A stretch of DNA of 11,533 bases from Echinostoma caproni. Its lineage: Eukaryota; Platyhelminthes; Trematoda; Plagiorchiida; Echinostomatidae. The notes beneath the pieces are model-generated. The model was given only the letters and a program-made list of their open reading frames with translations, was not told where the DNA came from and made no database searches. The stretch spans positions 11,261-22,793 of the forward strand of contig UZAN01045697.1 of the NCBI GenBank assembly GCA_900618425.1. Direction: 5' to 3'. This document shows positions 1-8,295 of this stretch, piece after piece. The stretch's first letter is position 1. Every line of letters starts with the position of its first letter. A program made the position numbers and the translations under genes.

Positions 1-245
1 GGATGATCGTAACCGATGGTTAGAGACAGTGAGTGATATGGCTGGGTGTCGCAGCCAGTGGTGTTCGTGCATCTTCTCAATCTCTTTGCAACCTTAGACC
101 ACTGAACTTCTCCATTTTCTTTTCGACTCCACTTTCAAGTTTCCTTTCTTCTCCTATTCTTCATCCAAATGGGAAGCCAAAAGAGAGCAAACCAAACCGG
201 CTCATGAAAGTGCATGGGTAATGGTTGTTCAAACTTAAACTGAAA
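1..245 (+). mobile_element. LINE family C, 3' end (RT C-terminus plus 3' UTR)
   Basis: From base 3 a reading frame encodes the usual last residues of this group of fluke-type non-LTR elements, with the pattern DDRNRWLETV then SQW, and stops at a TAG near 94. The following 150 bases are a 3' UTR that recurs four more times in the window: on the minus strand at 1821-1990, 7851-8050 and 11381-11533, and on the plus strand at about 9029-9210. Copies share a terminus near the motif AAACTGAA (GTTCAGTT when antisense). The 62-codon ATG frame at 33-221 is an out-of-phase shadow of this repeat and not a gene. The element is cut by the window edge, so its 5' extent is unknown. Assignment to an RTE-like clade rests on similarity of the RT C-terminus and is moderate. 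Confidence 0.75.
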
Positions 246-1178
246 ACTAATGTGCTTATGTACATATATGTGCTTAAAAGCGAATTCGCGGGCATCAGTT
301 GAATTTCACTTGTTATATTAAAGTGCGGTCTCTCAGTTTCCCTCGCAGCCAGATTCCGTCAAACTGCAGAAAACTGCGTTTTCCTGTTCATACTCGTCTT
401 TCAGACACGTGTTAAATCGACTNATACTGGAAAAGATACCTTCGGGAACCCGAGGATCAAATTTGTTGAAGCCCACCGAGAACATTGGGCCTCGATTGCG
501 CAAGAAACTGGACTCTTATTGGCACCAACTGGTAGTCTTTTGAACCGACCTAACCTAACCTGACCCCACCGGTACTTTTACTCCTGAGGAAATATCGCAA
601 AGTTTCCGTGGTTCTTTTGCAACTCAGTTCATGAGAGGTGGATCGATACATTAATGTTAAAGATAAGAAACCATTCACAAAGCACCTCCCTCATTACTAT
701 CATCATTTTGTTAAGGCTGCAACACCTAATATAATCACCGCGATCGAGGCTCAAGAATTACGAATTTCCTCTAAATTTAAACGAAACCCGTAGCTTTAAG
801 GGCTTGAAAGGCGTACCAAAGTGGTTAAACTTTTTCGATCGGTGTTCTTTATTCTCGGCATTTTAGTGTTTCCTCATCTCATGTACAGAGTTCACTTTAA
901 GTGTGGGTACGTTTCGGTGGACATTTACTCTTTTTTGGTATCGCTGTTTGATTTATTTCAGGGTTAGCAAATGCGATACAAAATACCGTTTGTATTACAT
1001 CTGAGATTTTTACTCACAGGAGCAGATCATGCTATACGAAAACACTAAAGCTGTACCTAATGTGTCAAGTGGTTTAACGACACGAACACATCGTTAAAAC
1101 CTCCAATCAACACGGTGCAGCGTTTGACCGCCATGCCTCATTTATAAATCAAGCTTGGCAAGATCTACATTTGTAGTA
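246..1178. other. No recognised gene or repeat
   Basis: I recognise nothing with confidence here. Base 423 is an unresolved N. A stop-free frame without a usable ATG runs 303-560 and another runs 800-967. The second includes a hydrophobic stretch followed by a GT, but neither resembles a family I know. A pyrimidine-rich tract ending in CAG at about 415 could be a chance splice acceptor. Calling this stretch old intergenic sequence is an inference. Confidence 0.4.
423..423. other. Unresolved base (N)
   Basis: A single ambiguous base, which indicates a consensus or draft assembly. Confidence 0.99.
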
Positions 1179-1186
1179 GGTGGTGG

Positions 1187-1197
1187 TGGTTTAGTGG
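1187..1197 (+). promoter_or_regulatory. A box of SINE copy 1
   Basis: TGGTTTAGTGG fits the A-box pattern TRGYNNANNNG. The other two copies carry matching A boxes in the same register: TAGCGCAATGA at 2034-2044 and, on the minus strand, TGGCGCATGGG at 6639-6649. Confidence 0.75.
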
Positions 1198-1239
1198 TTT
1201 AGTCGCTGTCACCGGCGTGCTTTGGACCCTTTGGTCTGA

Positions 1240-1250
1240 GGTTCGAACCC
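1240..1250 (+). promoter_or_regulatory. B box of SINE copy 1
   Basis: GGTTCGAACCC is a full match to the polymerase III B box. The equivalents in the other copies are GGTTCGAGCTG at 2087-2097 (decayed) and GGTTCGAGTCC on the minus strand at 6584-6594. Confidence 0.8.
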
Positions 1251-1671
1251 CGCCACCGCCACCCGACTTTGGTGGTAGGCAGCTCTACTGTCGTCCGGTT
1301 CAATACCACGCCTAACCTATCGAGGCCTTACGTGGTTCGCCACTCCAAGTTCCGGGGCTTAGGTTGCCGATTTCAACCATTGAACAGCATTTCCTCGTGA
1401 CTATGGGGTTTACCCCGTCTGCTGTTCAACACACCTAGGTGTGTAATAAAAAACATTAGAAATAGCACCATAACTTCCAGCACATTCCAATTAATCTGGT
1501 TTAATTTATCTTAATCCGTGGATAACGCGGTTCCAGTTTGTAATGTTATGTTCTTAAGATTTATGAATTGGTTGTAAACGCTTGTAAGAGCATAGTTCAG
1601 AATGTTTTTATGAGTCGTAGACTAAGTAGACAAATTTTGCTATTTCGGCAGTCGTACTTTACCAGGCGGGC

Positions 1672-1820
1672 GCAAAACAGATAAATTGTTGGAACGCATA
1701 CACACGACTCATTCGGCGTTTGTTTACCTGAGACATCTGAGGCACCGTCGCGACATCCGACTTTCTGTAAAGAGTCAAGTATATGCTGCAGCAGTTCGAT
1801 CAGTGTTCCTTTACGATGCA
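1672..1820 (+). pseudogene. LINE reverse transcriptase C-terminal fragment
   Basis: Codons around 1695-1820 give a short frame containing the motifs YLRHL, RRDIRLSVK and YAAAVRSVFLYD. This matches the stretch just before the C-terminal ETWPL and FDHRCL motifs of these retrotransposons, and parallels LINE B around 4897-5031 (NLRHLSRR, then AAVRSFLLYGC). The fragment stops abruptly where an antisense LINE C 3' terminus begins at 1821. Nothing of the catalytic core is present, so this is a dead fragment. The bases between 1454 and 1671 contain nothing I recognise. Confidence 0.6.
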
Positions 1821-1990
1821 GTTCAGTTCCGTTTTTACAACCAATAACCTTGCACTATCGTGCGCCGGGTTTTGTTGCTGCCCATTTGGATCAGCATTAT
1901 GAGAAAGAATGAAAAGTTGAAAGTAGTATCAAAGAGAAAATTTAGAATTTCAGTGAGCTAATGTTGCAGAGAATTTGATGCAGGGCTTTA
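1821..1990 (-). mobile_element. LINE family C 3' UTR, antisense diverged copy
   Basis: It starts with GTTCAGTTCC, the same antisense terminus seen at 7851 and, slightly changed, at 11381. It continues with the conserved landmarks of the 3' UTR, including CCCATTTGGAT. It is the reverse complement of the 3' UTR at 90-245 but much diverged. The coding part is not recognisable to the right of 1990. Confidence 0.65.
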
Positions 1991-2027
1991 GCCATTACTG
2001 GAACAGGATAAAAATATAATGTCGAAA

Positions 2028-2294
2028 GGTTGGTAGCGCAATGATTTAGTTACTGTCACCGGCTTACTTCGGGTTCTAAGTTCAGAGGTTCGAGCTGCGC
2101 CACTCAGGTTTGGTGGTAGACAGCTTTTCTGTCGCCCGGCTCTATACCACACTCTGGCTAGTGGGGCATTATGTGGTTCACCACTCCAAGCCCCGGGGCC
2201 GAGGTTGCCGGTCACCATCATTAAACAGCAGGTTTTCGTGACTACGGGGTTCACCCCCGACTGTTGTTCATCACACAGGTGTGTAATAAAAAAA
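2028..2294 (+). mobile_element. tRNA-derived SINE, copy 2
   Basis: It is homologous to copy 1 along its whole length, with an A box at 2034-2044 and a decayed B box at 2087-2097. It shares the conserved body segments GGTGGTAGACAGCT and CACCACTCCAAG. The 3' end has a CACAC/GTGTG stem (2272-2283), AATAAA (2285-2290) and an A run. The A run joins directly to the middle of the LINE A endonuclease at 2295, so the LINE appears to have integrated in the SINE tail. Open frames of 114 codons (minus) and 135 codons (plus) that begin inside it are artefacts of the repeat plus the LINE. Confidence 0.8.
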
Positions 2295-2932
2295 CGCACT
2301 GGTCCATCAGACGAACATACTCGGCATGTCATGGGAACGTTCGGCCTTGGTCAACGTTGCGAAAATGGCGAACGCCTTAACCTTAACCGGCTAGTCGCGG
2401 CCAACGCTCGTTTTCAGTACCCCAGAAAACACCTGCTAACGTGGTACTCAGATGATGGTCGAACGACACACCGGATTGATTATAGTTTGGTACGTGCTCA
2501 CTGGGCCTGTTCGGTGGGAAACTGCCGTTCCTATCGCGGCTCAGAAACTGGATCTAGGAACGGTAGGGACCATACTATACCCTTGTACGCACCCGCTTCA
2601 AGATCCACCTGACTACTCGCCGGAAGACTCGTCTCTCGGACAAATTCAACGTCGCGCTCTTAGAACAACCTGAGAGAAGGCAGGTGCTGCTGGACGCAAC
2701 CGCTTCCAACACAGCCGAAACTTTCTTTGATGACTCAATTGTCGAAGCACAGTGGTCTACACTGAAAACGTCCATCAGAGAAGCGGCACTGGGATAGTTA
2801 GGTGAGGTTCTTCGCCACAGGAGAGACTGGATATCCGAGCGTACACTGCACTTGTCCGCAAAGGCAAGAGATGCGCGACTGATCATTTCTGAATTTCGTA
2901 TTCTCCGTCGTCAAGCCACGCTCTGCCAAGAG
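2295..2932 (+). pseudogene. LINE A endonuclease (C-terminal half) and linker
   Basis: The frame from 2295 gives RTGPSD, then FGLGQRCENGERL, then LLTWYSDDGRTTHRIDY, and a closing GRDH. This is the standard run of the LINE endonuclease C-terminal half: the CENGERL loop, the TW and IDY motifs, and the terminal SDH-type catalytic histidine. Here the usual Ser of SDH is Arg. Near 2585 the homology moves to another frame (TRFKIHL onward), which continues as the EN-RT linker past an in-frame TAG at 2795-2797 to a TGA near 2931. The N-terminal metal-binding residues are absent because of the 5' truncation. The enzyme would have nicked target DNA, but this copy is dead. Confidence 0.8.
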
Positions 2933-2939
2933 TGATCGT

Positions 2940-4720
2940 AAACAATCCTGGAAGGCGATGGCAGACAGCATGGAGGCTGTAACCGTCGCAGTGAACTTTG
3001 GAAAGCGATTCCGTCTGATTCGTGTCGCAGTAGGAAAGAGGCAGACATTGGAACCACTGTTGCGTAGCACCATAGGCCAACTTATTCTGGGAAGTGAGCA
3101 AAAAATGCAGAGGTGAGTTGAACACTTCGACGGGCTGCTCAATCGACCATAAAACCAAGCTGGCTCTCTACAGGTGTCAAGCAGTTCTTTGACCCACCTA
3201 GTACGACAAAAATCGTCAATACAGTCACTTCTCCGAAAAATAGGAAGACCTCTGGAGAAGATAGGATGCCACCAGAGTTATTCAAAGCTTGCGTACCATC
3301 TCTGATCAATCCGCTGCACTCTCTTTTCCACACCATTTGGGAAAGAGAAGTTTTTCCAAAAGACTGAACGGCTTCAATTGTAGTCCCGGTTCCAAAAAAG
3401 GGTGATAGGTCTGGATGCAAAAACTACAAGGTTATTAGCCTCATTGATATTGCAGCCAAATTGTTTGCAGTGATACTGCCTAATCGCTTCGCAGTCGTCC
3501 AAAATACCCGCACTCGCCAGAAACAAGGGAGTTTCGCTGCGGCAGAGGCTGTTTCGAACAAATTTTCACTCCCAGTAGGATTCTGGAACGCCGCTACAAG
3601 TTCCAACAGCCTACCACTGCATGTTTCATTGACTCCCGAGCTACGTTTGACTCTGTCGATAGAGAATCCTTGTGGTGCATATTGCCGTCCGACTGGATGC
3701 CTGAGAAGTCCATCAGGCTTTTCAAGTCATACTATTCTGGAACCCGGGCACGCGTCCGTACCTGTTGAGAAGAATCGGTTGAGTTTGCCCTAAGCTCTGG
3801 AGTTAGGCGAGGTTGTCCCCTATCGCCGGTGTTATTCAATTATACCGTAGATTGGATAGTGCGACAATCACTGACCGACTACCCCGAAGTGCAGCTTAGC
3901 CCAGGTACATGGATTGCGGACCTCGAGTTTGCGTATGATGTCGTTGTACTTGTAGACATCATGGACAACCTCCAGCCTGTTGTCAGTCGTATAAATCAGT
4001 TTGCCCAGTTCATTGAGCTAGAGATCAACATTTTCGACCGAAACTTCTGCCATGACACAAACCCTTTCGATTAACGGGGCTTGTCAAATTAACCGAAGTT
4101 TTCAAGTATCTTGGTTAAGGATGAAATCTAACTCCGTGTAGAGGCAGCTAGAAGAGCCTTCCTGCAACTTCTCAAACCGTTGTGAAATCGGTGCAAAATT
4201 AGCTTAAACACTAAGCTTTGGGTTTATCAGGCCTCTATTCGCCCCATCCTCACTTATGATTATGAAACCTGGCCGCTAAGAGTACAAAATACAAGGAAGC
4301 TCGAAGTCTTCGATCATAGGTGCTTACGCCGCATCTTGGAAGTAAATTGGAGTGCTTGGATTTCCAATGATGAAGTTCAACGATGCTGCTTGAACAGGGA
4401 CAAGCTTTCGAAAATGCTACAACGCCCGCGCCTTCTGTGGTTTGGCCATGCGCTCCGGAAGTTCGACACTCAACTTTCGCGACAGGCTGTAGCCCCCGCA
4501 CCGTGCCGTGGATGGCGCTGCCGACTCGGTGGTCAATTGAAGACCTAAAGTAGAACGATCAAGGAGGATCTGGAATTACTGTTCAATCCGTATATGCGAT
4601 TCGCAACTGGAACCAGAACTGTGTTTCACACTGCATCGACCTTGCTACTAATCGTCATGCATGGGCCGCCATCATTAGAGACATCCAAGAAGCCGACTTA
4701 TCCCCCCGCAGGAGCTAGTC
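2940..4720 (+). pseudogene. LINE A reverse transcriptase, broken
   Basis: The segment 2946-3160 reads as the pre-RT region (MADSMEAV, FRLIR). RT fingers follow near 3240-3470 (SGEDRMPPELFK, VPVPKKGDRSGCKNY, SLIDIAAK). Motif A (FIDSRATFDSVDR) keeps its catalytic Asp at 3631-3633. Motif B is GVRRGCPLSP at about 3799-3828. Motif C at 3928-3939 reads FAYD instead of the (Y/F)ADD box, so one catalytic Asp has become Tyr. The C-terminal part (ETWPLR, LEVFDHRCLRRIL, LLWFGHALRK) lies at 4265-4470, and the closing RHAWAAIIRDIQEAD at 4656-4700. At least one frameshift near 3540, a TGA after motif A and several later stops make it non-functional. It would have copied its own RNA at a nicked target. Confidence 0.85.
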
Positions 4721-4735
4721 GATCACAAGTAAAAA

Positions 4736-5723
4736 TAAGTATATGCTTTGCACCTTCTAAATGCAAAGTGCTTGTTCAAGACTGGCAGGAGCTTGTGCCT
4801 GCACTCACCGTCTGAGGTGATGATGACCTGGGAGTAGTCGAGAGCTTTAAGTGCCTCGGGAGCTTGATCGCAGCTGGTATCGGTGTTGAGGAGGAAATAA
4901 CCTCAGGAATTGCAAAGATTAGAGCAGCTTTCCCCAACCTGCGACACCTGTCGCGCCGCCATGGCATTCGACTGTCCTTTGAGGGAAGTGTTTGCATCGC
5001 CGCAGTTCGTAGCTTTCTGCTTTACGGTTGCTAAACCTGGTCTCTCTGCGTTGAAGATGCTAATCGACTTTCTGTTTTCGACCACCGATGTCTCCAAAGC
5101 AATGCTCGTGTCTGGTGGGAACATCGGGTGATCAATGAACAGGTTCGTCGTCGTGTGTTGGGTGTGAGTAGTCGCTCTCTAACAGAGGTAATCGTCCTAC
5201 ACCGCCTCCGATGGCTTGGTCACGTTTTGCGCATGCTTGCTCGTCTACCTTTCCCTGCTCTCCTTGCACGCACCGGGCATTGCCGGAACAAAGCGCTGCG
5301 GCGATCAGACCATGACATGATGTAGACCTATGCAGAGGCTAGCCTCAGCTTTGGCTTCGGTTGGTACAGCCCGCCTTCTAGGTTGGAGCCCAAGGGCTGA
5401 GGACTGTCGTTGGTTCGAGACCCTGAGAGATATCACCCAGAATAGAAGTCAGCAGAGCGAATGCTGTACGGTATGGCTGTCAAAATCCCGTTCCCCGGTA
5501 AAAAGAAGACAAATTAACAAAGAATAATAACAGGTGTACGGTCAAACACAAAAAATGTTATTCTCTTTATGTACTACCTGCCTTTGTAACTGTTTCACCT
5601 TCCTTTCACTTTGTCCTGTATTTCATATCGCCCATCTCTTGTGATTATTAATTGTAATATTGTGCCATTGGCATCATACCTATCCGCAAAGCGGTTATAT
5701 ATATATATATATATATATATATT
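4736..5723 (+). mobile_element. LINE B: 5'-truncated non-LTR element with (TA)n tail
   Basis: Only the distal RT region is present. SKCKVLVQDWQ near 4757 follows the palm, then ESFKCLGSLI, the ARAAF-like helix region, SLRVEDANRLSVFDHRCL, RLRWLGHVLRM (about 5200-5237) and a tail resembling the LETLSDMA end. Stops include TGA at 4813-4815 and TAA at 5032-5034; the latter replaces the Glu of the usual ETW motif. A shift of frame occurs near 5100. The 3' UTR (about 5525-5695) ends in a short hairpin, CCGC-AAA-GCGG at 5684-5694, and then a (TA)n run. Short tandem-repeat tails are typical of RTE-like elements. It has been inserted next to the tail of LINE A in the same orientation. Confidence 0.75.
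5684..5723 (+). repeat. Terminal hairpin and (TA)n microsatellite of LINE B
   Basis: CCGC (5684-5687) and GCGG (5691-5694) can pair over an AAA loop. The 28-base TA run at 5696-5723 follows at once. The run also borders the AT-rich end of repeat R copy 1, so both elements may share it. Confidence 0.8.
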
Positions 5724-6135
5724 TCACACTCGTCCGTCGTCTGACCGTATGCAAACAAATCACGGTACAATAATGCATGATTTACATGTGGGCTGAATAA
5801 TGTCAAGTTGCCCAGGTCAAAGCAGGTGAATTCTATTGAGGAGTCCGCAACCGGAGCCCTCAGCTGGCCAAAATCTGACCCGCCAGGTAACGGGGCGATA
5901 TGCGAAAACCGCAATCCCTGGGGGGCGGTGTCCAGTTCTTCGGATCATATGCCTTTCGGACGGAGTCAAACGTCCAAGGTGCCCAATGCACCTCGATGCC
6001 CAATCGAGCCGGTAACCACTGCCGCAATCAGGACGGTGTGGGTGTGATTCGTGCGCCTCCTCTTAGTTGGTTTGGAATCAGGGTTTTTGGCTAACTATTG
6101 GGGGCGAAATACCAGTGGTCCACTCGCCCGGATGA
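5724..6135 (-). repeat. Repeat R, copy 1 (unclassified interspersed repeat)
   Basis: This stretch is the reverse complement of 8591-9027 with small indels. The core (5789-5916 against 8935-8805) shows about seven differences in about 130 positions, and similarity weakens outwards. I assign the minus strand because in that direction it ends in an AT-rich tail, as copy 2 does. The core is open in more than one frame on both strands, but the frame at 5808-6047 starts with TTG rather than ATG. I see no RT, transposase, tRNA head or clear terminal repeats. It could be part of a longer transposon or a non-autonomous element. Confidence 0.7.
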
Positions 6136-6410
6136 TGTGTTGGCTTTTCGTCCTCTCACTTTGGTGGAGGAAAACACCGGATGGTGAAAATATAAAGTAT
6201 TGAGTCTTATAAATCTGTCTGTGTACGTCAGTTGCTGCCGCCGCTTGCAACCGCGGGGTGGTAACTATTCTTGTGCAACTGCAATGCCTTCATTTTTGGT
6301 CTCAATTCGCCACTGTTACGGACGTGAGTATAATTTTGTTCATACAAGTCCCACGGTTTATGTGGCTAGTTCCTACAACAAAATAATGTTCGCTTCATTG
6401 TGACACCTTA
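6136..6410. other. Unassigned stretch between repeat R and SINE
   Basis: I see no supportable gene. It contains short GC-rich patches (GCCGCCGCTTGCAACCGC near 6236) and a 67-codon plus-strand frame at 6200-6403 with no recognisable family. It may hold part of the ADH promoter or another old repeat. Confidence 0.3.
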
Positions 6411-6656
6411 TCACGGGGCGAGCCTCATAGTCACGAGTACCTGCTGTTCAGTAGTGAAAACTGGTGATCTAAGCCCCGGGACGAGGAGTGGCGATCCACC
6501 TAAGGCCTCGATAGGTTAGGCGTAGTCCTGAACCCGATGACAGCAAAGCTGCCTACCACCAAAGTCGGATGGTGGTGCTGGCAGGACTCGAACCTCAGAT
6601 CATAGGATCTAAAAAGCACGCCGGTGATATCGACTAAACCCATGCGCCACTATCAT
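6411..6656 (-). mobile_element. tRNA-derived SINE, copy 3 (antisense, upstream of ADH gene)
   Basis: Read on the minus strand it matches SINE copies 1 and 2: A box TGGCGCATGGG (6639-6649), B box GGTTCGAGTCC (6584-6594), the shared body segments TTTGGTGGTAGGCAGCT and CTAACCTATCGAGGCC, and the CTCGTGACTATG segment near the 3' end. The tail differs from the others: the ACACACC hairpin and AATAAA are not preserved, as if shortened by a small deletion. It ends 115 bases before the ADH start codon, so it lies in the proximal promoter or 5' UTR region of that gene. Confidence 0.8.
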
Positions 6657-6746
6657 CTATTCCTTTTACACACCTCAAAGCTGTGCCTATTATGACCTCA
6701 ATGAGTTATTTTTAACCTTATTCCATATTCATCTTGCTCTTACGTA

Positions 6747-6763
6747 TTTCCTTCTTCCCTCAG
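6747..6763 (+). promoter_or_regulatory. Splice acceptor immediately upstream of the ADH start codon
   Basis: A pyrimidine-rich run (TTTCCTTCTTCCCTCAG) ends in AG at 6762-6763. Only eight bases (ATCCCACC) separate it from the ATG. It looks like a normal 3' splice site. Either a non-coding exon lies upstream, or this is the site for a trans-spliced leader, a mechanism known in trematodes and other flatworms. The sequence alone does not decide between these. Confidence 0.55.
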
Positions 6764-6771
6764 ATCCCACC

Positions 6772-7697
<926 letters not shown>

Positions 7698-7850
7698 TAG
7701 ATAGTTTGAGAATAAGCAACAGTTATATCAGGACCACTCTTTGGCAAACTTAATCAAATGATGTCTATTTGATGTTGTGGTTCGTCTGGAAGCAAACTCA
7801 TCATTACCCAATGCAAATGGAATGATGTTCCTTTTATTTTTTGTCAATAA

Positions 7851-8050
7851 GTTCAGTTCCCTTCTTACAACCATGCACTTTCACGCGCCAGTTTTGGTTG
7901 CTGTCGTTTGGCCGCCCATTTGGATAAAAAGCAGAATGAATATTGAAATGTTGAGAGCAAATTCAAGCGAAAGATAGCGAATTTATAAAGACTCAAGCTA
8001 AACGAATAATGAGTGAATGCATGAGCGCGAATTCCAACGGCTTTGTGTGA
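7851..8050 (-). mobile_element. LINE family C 3' end, antisense diverged copy
   Basis: It starts at the antisense terminus GTTCAGTTCC and runs through the conserved 3' UTR (CCCATTTGGAT at about 7915). It then reaches the C-terminal coding end; the region near 8000-8040 aligns with the SQW-to-stop segment at 9050-9110. The longer minus-strand frames at 7865-8092 and 7993-8313 run through it, but they do not follow the RT phase and are read as shadows of the repeat. The origin of 8051-8295 is unclear. It may be the more distal body of this copy or another repeat. Confidence 0.6.
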
Positions 8051-8295
8051 AAGTTCGCCAGAAGCTCCCACACAGGTGCTGCACTCACCCACGCGTTGGA
8101 TCTATGCTCCACTGTCTTTTGGGTCAGGCTTTTGAGTCGATGGCTCCGGTTACGGTTCCCAAAAAAAGACCCTCTTCGTTTCTCACAGAACACATTGAGA
8201 GCAACAGCGTGGCTAACAAGGTCGTACGCAAATGTGTACGTCGGTGTTGCAACCGCGAAGTGTGCCATGTCCCAAAGTCTTACGTACTCAGTTGG

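Larger units (their letters stand above)
1179..1453 (+). mobile_element. tRNA-derived SINE, copy 1
   Basis: This is the best preserved of three copies of a roughly 270-base repeat. Its head carries an RNA polymerase III A box (TGGTTTAGTGG, 1187-1197) and a B box (GGTTCGAACCC, 1240-1250) at tRNA-like spacing. Bases 1179-1185 can pair with 1254-1260 across all seven positions with one G-U, as an acceptor stem would, although the T stem is degraded. The body is unrelated to tRNA. The 3' end holds the 16-base palindrome ACACACCTAGGTGTGT (1429-1444), then AATAAA (1445-1450) and a short A run. No convincing target-site duplication is visible. Transcription by polymerase III and mobilisation by a LINE are inferred from the general biology of SINEs. 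Confidence 0.85.
2295..4735 (+). mobile_element. LINE A: 5'-truncated RTE-like non-LTR retrotransposon
   Basis: This is a single decayed element about 2.4 kb long. In order it holds the C-terminal half of an apurinic-type endonuclease, a linker, a reverse transcriptase with recognisable palm motifs, and the distal C-terminal domain. The reading shifts frame several times and carries stops, so no intact protein can be made. The 5' UTR and the N-terminal half of the endonuclease are missing, and the element begins exactly at the SINE A tail, as 5'-truncated LINEs often do. The 3' end fades into an A-rich stretch near 4725-4740, where LINE B begins on the same strand. The endonuclease motifs resemble the RTE/BovB group, but a phylogeny would be needed to fix the clade. 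Confidence 0.8.

Noticed and set aside
303..563. 86-codon stop-free plus-strand frame containing the N, with a splice-acceptor-like tract at about 415
   Set aside because: It has no ATG and no family I recognise. Open frames of this length are expected by chance in a window this size.
551..565. CCTAACCTAACC as a telomeric remnant
   Set aside because: Only two short, imperfect units are present, so chance is sufficient.
1179..1260. A functional tRNA gene
   Set aside because: The T stem is broken, no clear anticodon arm can be assigned, and the sequence continues as a repeated body seen in two other copies.
1988..2332. 114-codon minus-strand frame
   Set aside because: It is the antisense of SINE copy 2 plus the LINE A endonuclease start, both of which have stronger explanations.
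2575..3606. Series of minus-strand frames across LINE A
   Set aside because: The plus strand carries ordered endonuclease, linker and RT motifs, so these are shadows.
5808..6047. Conserved frame shared by both R repeats (5808-6047 plus and 8592-8903 minus)
   Set aside because: Both begin at TTG rather than ATG, similarity drops towards the ends, and the opposite strand is open too. The conservation is explained by DNA-level repeat homology.
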